Shown here piece after piece: positions 61,177-64,000 of a stretch of DNA of 64,000 bases (positions are counted from its first letter, which is position 1; the number at the start of each line of letters is the position of its first letter). The position numbers were made by a program, and so were the translations under genes. The notes under the pieces were generated by a model. That model did not search any database and had not been told where the DNA came from. It was given only the letters and a program-made list of their open reading frames with translations. This DNA is from Dichomitus squalens LYAD-421 SS1 (lineage: Eukaryota; Basidiomycota; Agaricomycetes; Polyporales; Polyporaceae): the NCBI RefSeq assembly GCF_000275845.1, contig NW_006766895.1:618714-682713 (forward strand), given 5' to 3'.

Positions 61177-64000
61177 TCAGGTATCGTCGTCTGAATCCTC
61201 GTCGTCTGCGAGACTCTCCTCGCGTCCAATCCATGTCATGTCGAATCCTAGCCTGTCCATAACAAAAAAGCGATTTGAGTACAATTCAGCAGCATGGGGA
61301 TCCTCAGCCTCCTCGCGTCGGGGCGTGAGAGGCACCATGGCCACCACCGACTTGATTTGTTTGACATCCACGACTTCGCGAGACTGCTCTCCTCGATAGC
61401 GACAGGCCATGAGGACGCCATGCGTCTCGCGCAAAATCGCTGGATCAGGTGAGATGAAAACGGACACCATGGCCAAGGTGAAATCAACATCGTCCGTGCC
61501 CCCATCCTCGTGCATCCTCTTCAGTCGGAAAAAGTACTGAACCTCCGCGAAACGATCGTCTGCAAGCTGAACATGACACGGCTTTGAGTGAGCTCGCGTC
61601 ATGGATATGTAAGTGTAACATGGCGCACCTTGACCATACGTGAGCGATGCACTGGCCGACCTCGCCTCTCGCCCTTCATCTCCTTCCAAGCGGTGCGGGC
61701 AACCTGGCCGTTCGGGAGACGCAACCGTCCCCACTTGGCGACACGAGGTCGCCAGCCCTCGGGAGCCTGAATGGCGCGCTGGGTAAAAAAGGAATGCAGC
61801 GCGACGCCGTCGACGTCAGAGACAAGATGGGGAGTGCGAGCAGTGGGATGGAGGAGAACATATCGATCTCCAAGCTCGACAGCCCCGGCGGGCAGTCGGA
61901 TGGGTTCCTCCAACGCGTCCGGGAACATGGCTACGAGAGCGCTGATCTGAGCGCGCCGCAATCCGCGGAGTGACAAGTTTTCGTACGGTTTGACATGGGA
62001 GCCTATCTCCCTCGTCAGATTCCCAATAGCATTTTCGAGAGGCCACTGCGAGTGTAGCCAGGCCGGTCCCACACGGACATTTTCGGGCATGAGGTGTACG
62101 AGCGCGTGCAAGGCCTGGCGACAGAAGTGGAGACGATCGACACGACGCGCATAAAAATTCTCTTCGAATTCTTCTACGTATTCGACCAACAACTTGTGTG
62201 CAAGTGGCCTTAGGTTGACCGGGGTTTCGAGCAGGAGGGCAACGCGAGCACCAGCGATGAGCTTGCAAAAATGATAATGGTGCTTTGGTTTCTGGATCGC
62301 CCATAGCAAGCCCGGTAGAAGCCCATAGAAATAGTACATATATTCCCATGCCTTGTAGCCACTAGAGATCTTCTCCGCAGGGTTACGAGGCGGGCGATCA
62401 AAAGAGCCAGGGAGATAGAGAGAGGCCTCGGCAACCAGTTTCCCATGCGCCTGCCACACAGCATCGCCCGACAAGCACGCCCAATCCCAGTCGTCCACAG
62501 AATCAGTATCAGATCGCCCCAGTTTGCCCCGCAGTAGGCCCAGTACAAGCTCAGTCATATTCAGCGTCAAGAGGTGCATGATGTCGGCAGGAAAAGTCCC
62601 AGGAAAACCACAGTTGATAGGAAGTCCCATGAATATTGACGGCTTTGCGATGCCCGTTTCGAGGCGCTTCTTGACATATTCCCCATGGGTGCGACAGGCG
62701 AGAAGCTCCGACAACTGACGTTCATAGCGCTCGGTGTTGGTCTCCTCTCCGGGGGGCTCGCGCACCGAGTAGTCAGGATGAGCGCTACCGCGCACACGCT
62801 CATAGTCCGGGTCCGAAGGTTTCAGCATGGCAGCATAGTAGTGGCCGCCGCCCCCAGGTTTGCGACGTCCCTTGAGAGGACAGAACAGCCGACAGCCATG
62901 CGCCCCAGAGTGCCCTACAAGTCCGTTCATGTATGCCATAGCCGGTGTGTCGCCTGTAGCAAAGAGTACAATGGGGCGCGAGCGCATGAACCGTTGGCGA
63001 TAGGAGTCCCAGATTTTCAGAGGGTTATTCTGAAGAGCAGCAACGTGGTATAGCCCAGGGAAAAGGAAGGAATCGATATTTTTGGGTTTCTTAGGGCCCG
63101 GAATGAACGCGCCCGGAAGCACGTACCGCTTCTTGTACCGAACGTCAGGCGCCAAATCGAAGAGAACCCAGATGTATATCCAGCAGTCAGACTGTTTTGA
63201 TTCGTAGAGCTGGGCGCCGTCAAGAGAAAGCATCAGAACCAGATCGTCTTCCAGAATAGTCCCAGCGTCGACCAGCCTCAGATAGTCCTCAGCAAAGAAT
63301 ACGTCCTCAGCCACCTCGACCATCTTCTGGGCATTGGCCATTTCCAGAAGGCGCGCCATAAGTCCCTCGCGGTGGTGCATACGTTTGGCGCACTGACGCG
63401 ATCGGTAGAGGGCCTGAAGTTGAGGGCCTAATGGATGTGTCTGGAACGTGCGTCGTGCAACGCGTTTGTTGCCGCGCGTCTCGTAGCGCAGTTCGGTGCA
63501 GTCTTTGTCCGGGCAGCGGTCCAGATGGGCGTACGGGCCTGTATATGCTACGCAGGTCTGGGGGCACATATCAGTAACGATGGGGACAACACCGCTGAGT
63601 TCTTGTACGAGGTTTTGCATCGCCTCGTAAGTCGGGAGTACGAGCCCCTTGCTATAGTCCATCACCGCGGCCCTGTTGTCGCGATATGCCTTCTCCGAAT
63701 ATCCATTTATCACGAATTGCTTGAGCGCGAGGCGCAGTTCATCATTTTCGGGCGCCAGCAGGTCCGGTAGATCAGCGTCGCCCTCGGGGTGATGCATGCG
63801 ATGTATGATTTTGGGATCCAGGCCAGATTGGTCGAGTGATGCGTTTTTGAGAGCCTTGATGAACCCGATGGCGTCCTTCAATTCTTGCAACGTAGGCTCG
63901 GGGAGCACTCCCGTGGGGTCGTGATTCCCAAATTCTGGCCCGTCGTCGGCCTGCTCCTCACCTTGCTCAGTAGCTTGCTCGTGTGCGGGGCCCTCCGGCC
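61177..64000 (-). CDS. Tnp2-type CACTA transposase, 5' end beyond window
   Basis: Catalyses excision and insertion of the element. The main exon is open from the right edge down to about 61,625, a further exon continues at VQYFFRLKRMHEDGG, and the stop is at 61,177. Recognisable blocks of the basidiomycete Tnp2 family: DMCPQTCVAYTGPY with CPDKDC cysteines; LMLSLDGAQLYESKQSDCWI; FDLAPDVRYKKRYVLPGAFI; GPKKPKNIDSFLFPGLYH; ADIMHLLTLNMTELVLG; and a C-terminal region (RMHEDGGTDDVDFTL). DGAQ and ADIMH probably carry acidic catalytic residues, by analogy. No stop or frameshift in the visible 900 residues; potentially active. The apparent start at 63,908 is a GTG, and the frame stays open to the window edge. 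Confidence 0.88.

Larger units (their letters stand above)
56940..64000. mobile_element. CACTA/EnSpm-type DNA transposon, right part outside window
   Basis: Defined by a Tnp2-type transposase, an accessory coiled-coil ORF and a third small ORF in a compact cluster. Near the left end short repeats (GTATGTCGTTGTA twice, GTAATGTATGACGTCG once) fit CACTA subterminal repeats. I could not identify a CACTA terminal repeat, so the left limit is approximate. Confidence 0.75.

Overview
The window looks like chromosomal DNA of a filamentous basidiomycete, most likely an agaricomycete. Genes are split by many 45-65 nt GT...AG introns. Family content fits: HET-domain proteins, a fungal-type (FunK1-like) kinase fragment, a DUF6533-type membrane protein, Tnp2/CACTA transposase and a jacalin-aerolysin pore former. 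There is one assembly gap (N) at 52,633-53,563. All gene models were spliced by eye.

Layout. 1-4.9 kb: 3' part of the eIF2alpha kinase GCN2. 5.8 kb: tRNA-Glu(CTC). 6.4-7.9 kb: a basic, low-complexity protein. 8.8-10.0 kb: a jacalin-like lectin/aerolysin-type pore-forming gene whose body appears inverted relative to its own promoter and first codons. 10.4-18.4 kb: two tandem HET-domain genes separated by non-coding DNA with an RPL3 pseudogene fragment and a recurring CCGGGCAA motif. 18.4-19.5 kb: an unassigned gene. 20.2-26.8 kb: a very large Ser/Pro/Lys-rich protein. 27.7-28.5 kb: a PEBP-family protein.

29.7-50.1 kb is an accessory region. It holds three complete members and one broken fragment of a protein family I cannot assign to any known domain (genes A, B, C and fragment D), recognised by a shared C-terminal module with identical intron positions. 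Two head-to-head paralogous amidohydrolase genes (fungal CE9-type annotation) flank gene C. A 568-bp hAT-type MITE with a perfect 8-bp target duplication, a DUF6533 membrane protein and a 5'-truncated FunK1 kinase fragment ending in an 18-bp minisatellite complete it.

51.2-53.7 kb: a small conserved-looking gene and ribosomal protein eL8 (RPL8/L7a), cut by the gap. 53.8-57.2 kb: no supported gene. 57.3-64.0 kb: most of a CACTA/EnSpm DNA transposon with a Tnp2-type transposase (5' end beyond the window), a coiled-coil accessory ORF and a third, oppositely oriented ORF.

Housekeeping genes (GCN2, tRNA, RPL8, PEBP) are interleaved with fast-evolving self-recognition, toxin-like, duplicated and transposon-derived DNA. 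The two observations most worth following are the unassigned A/B/C/D family and the internally inverted lectin/pore-former gene.
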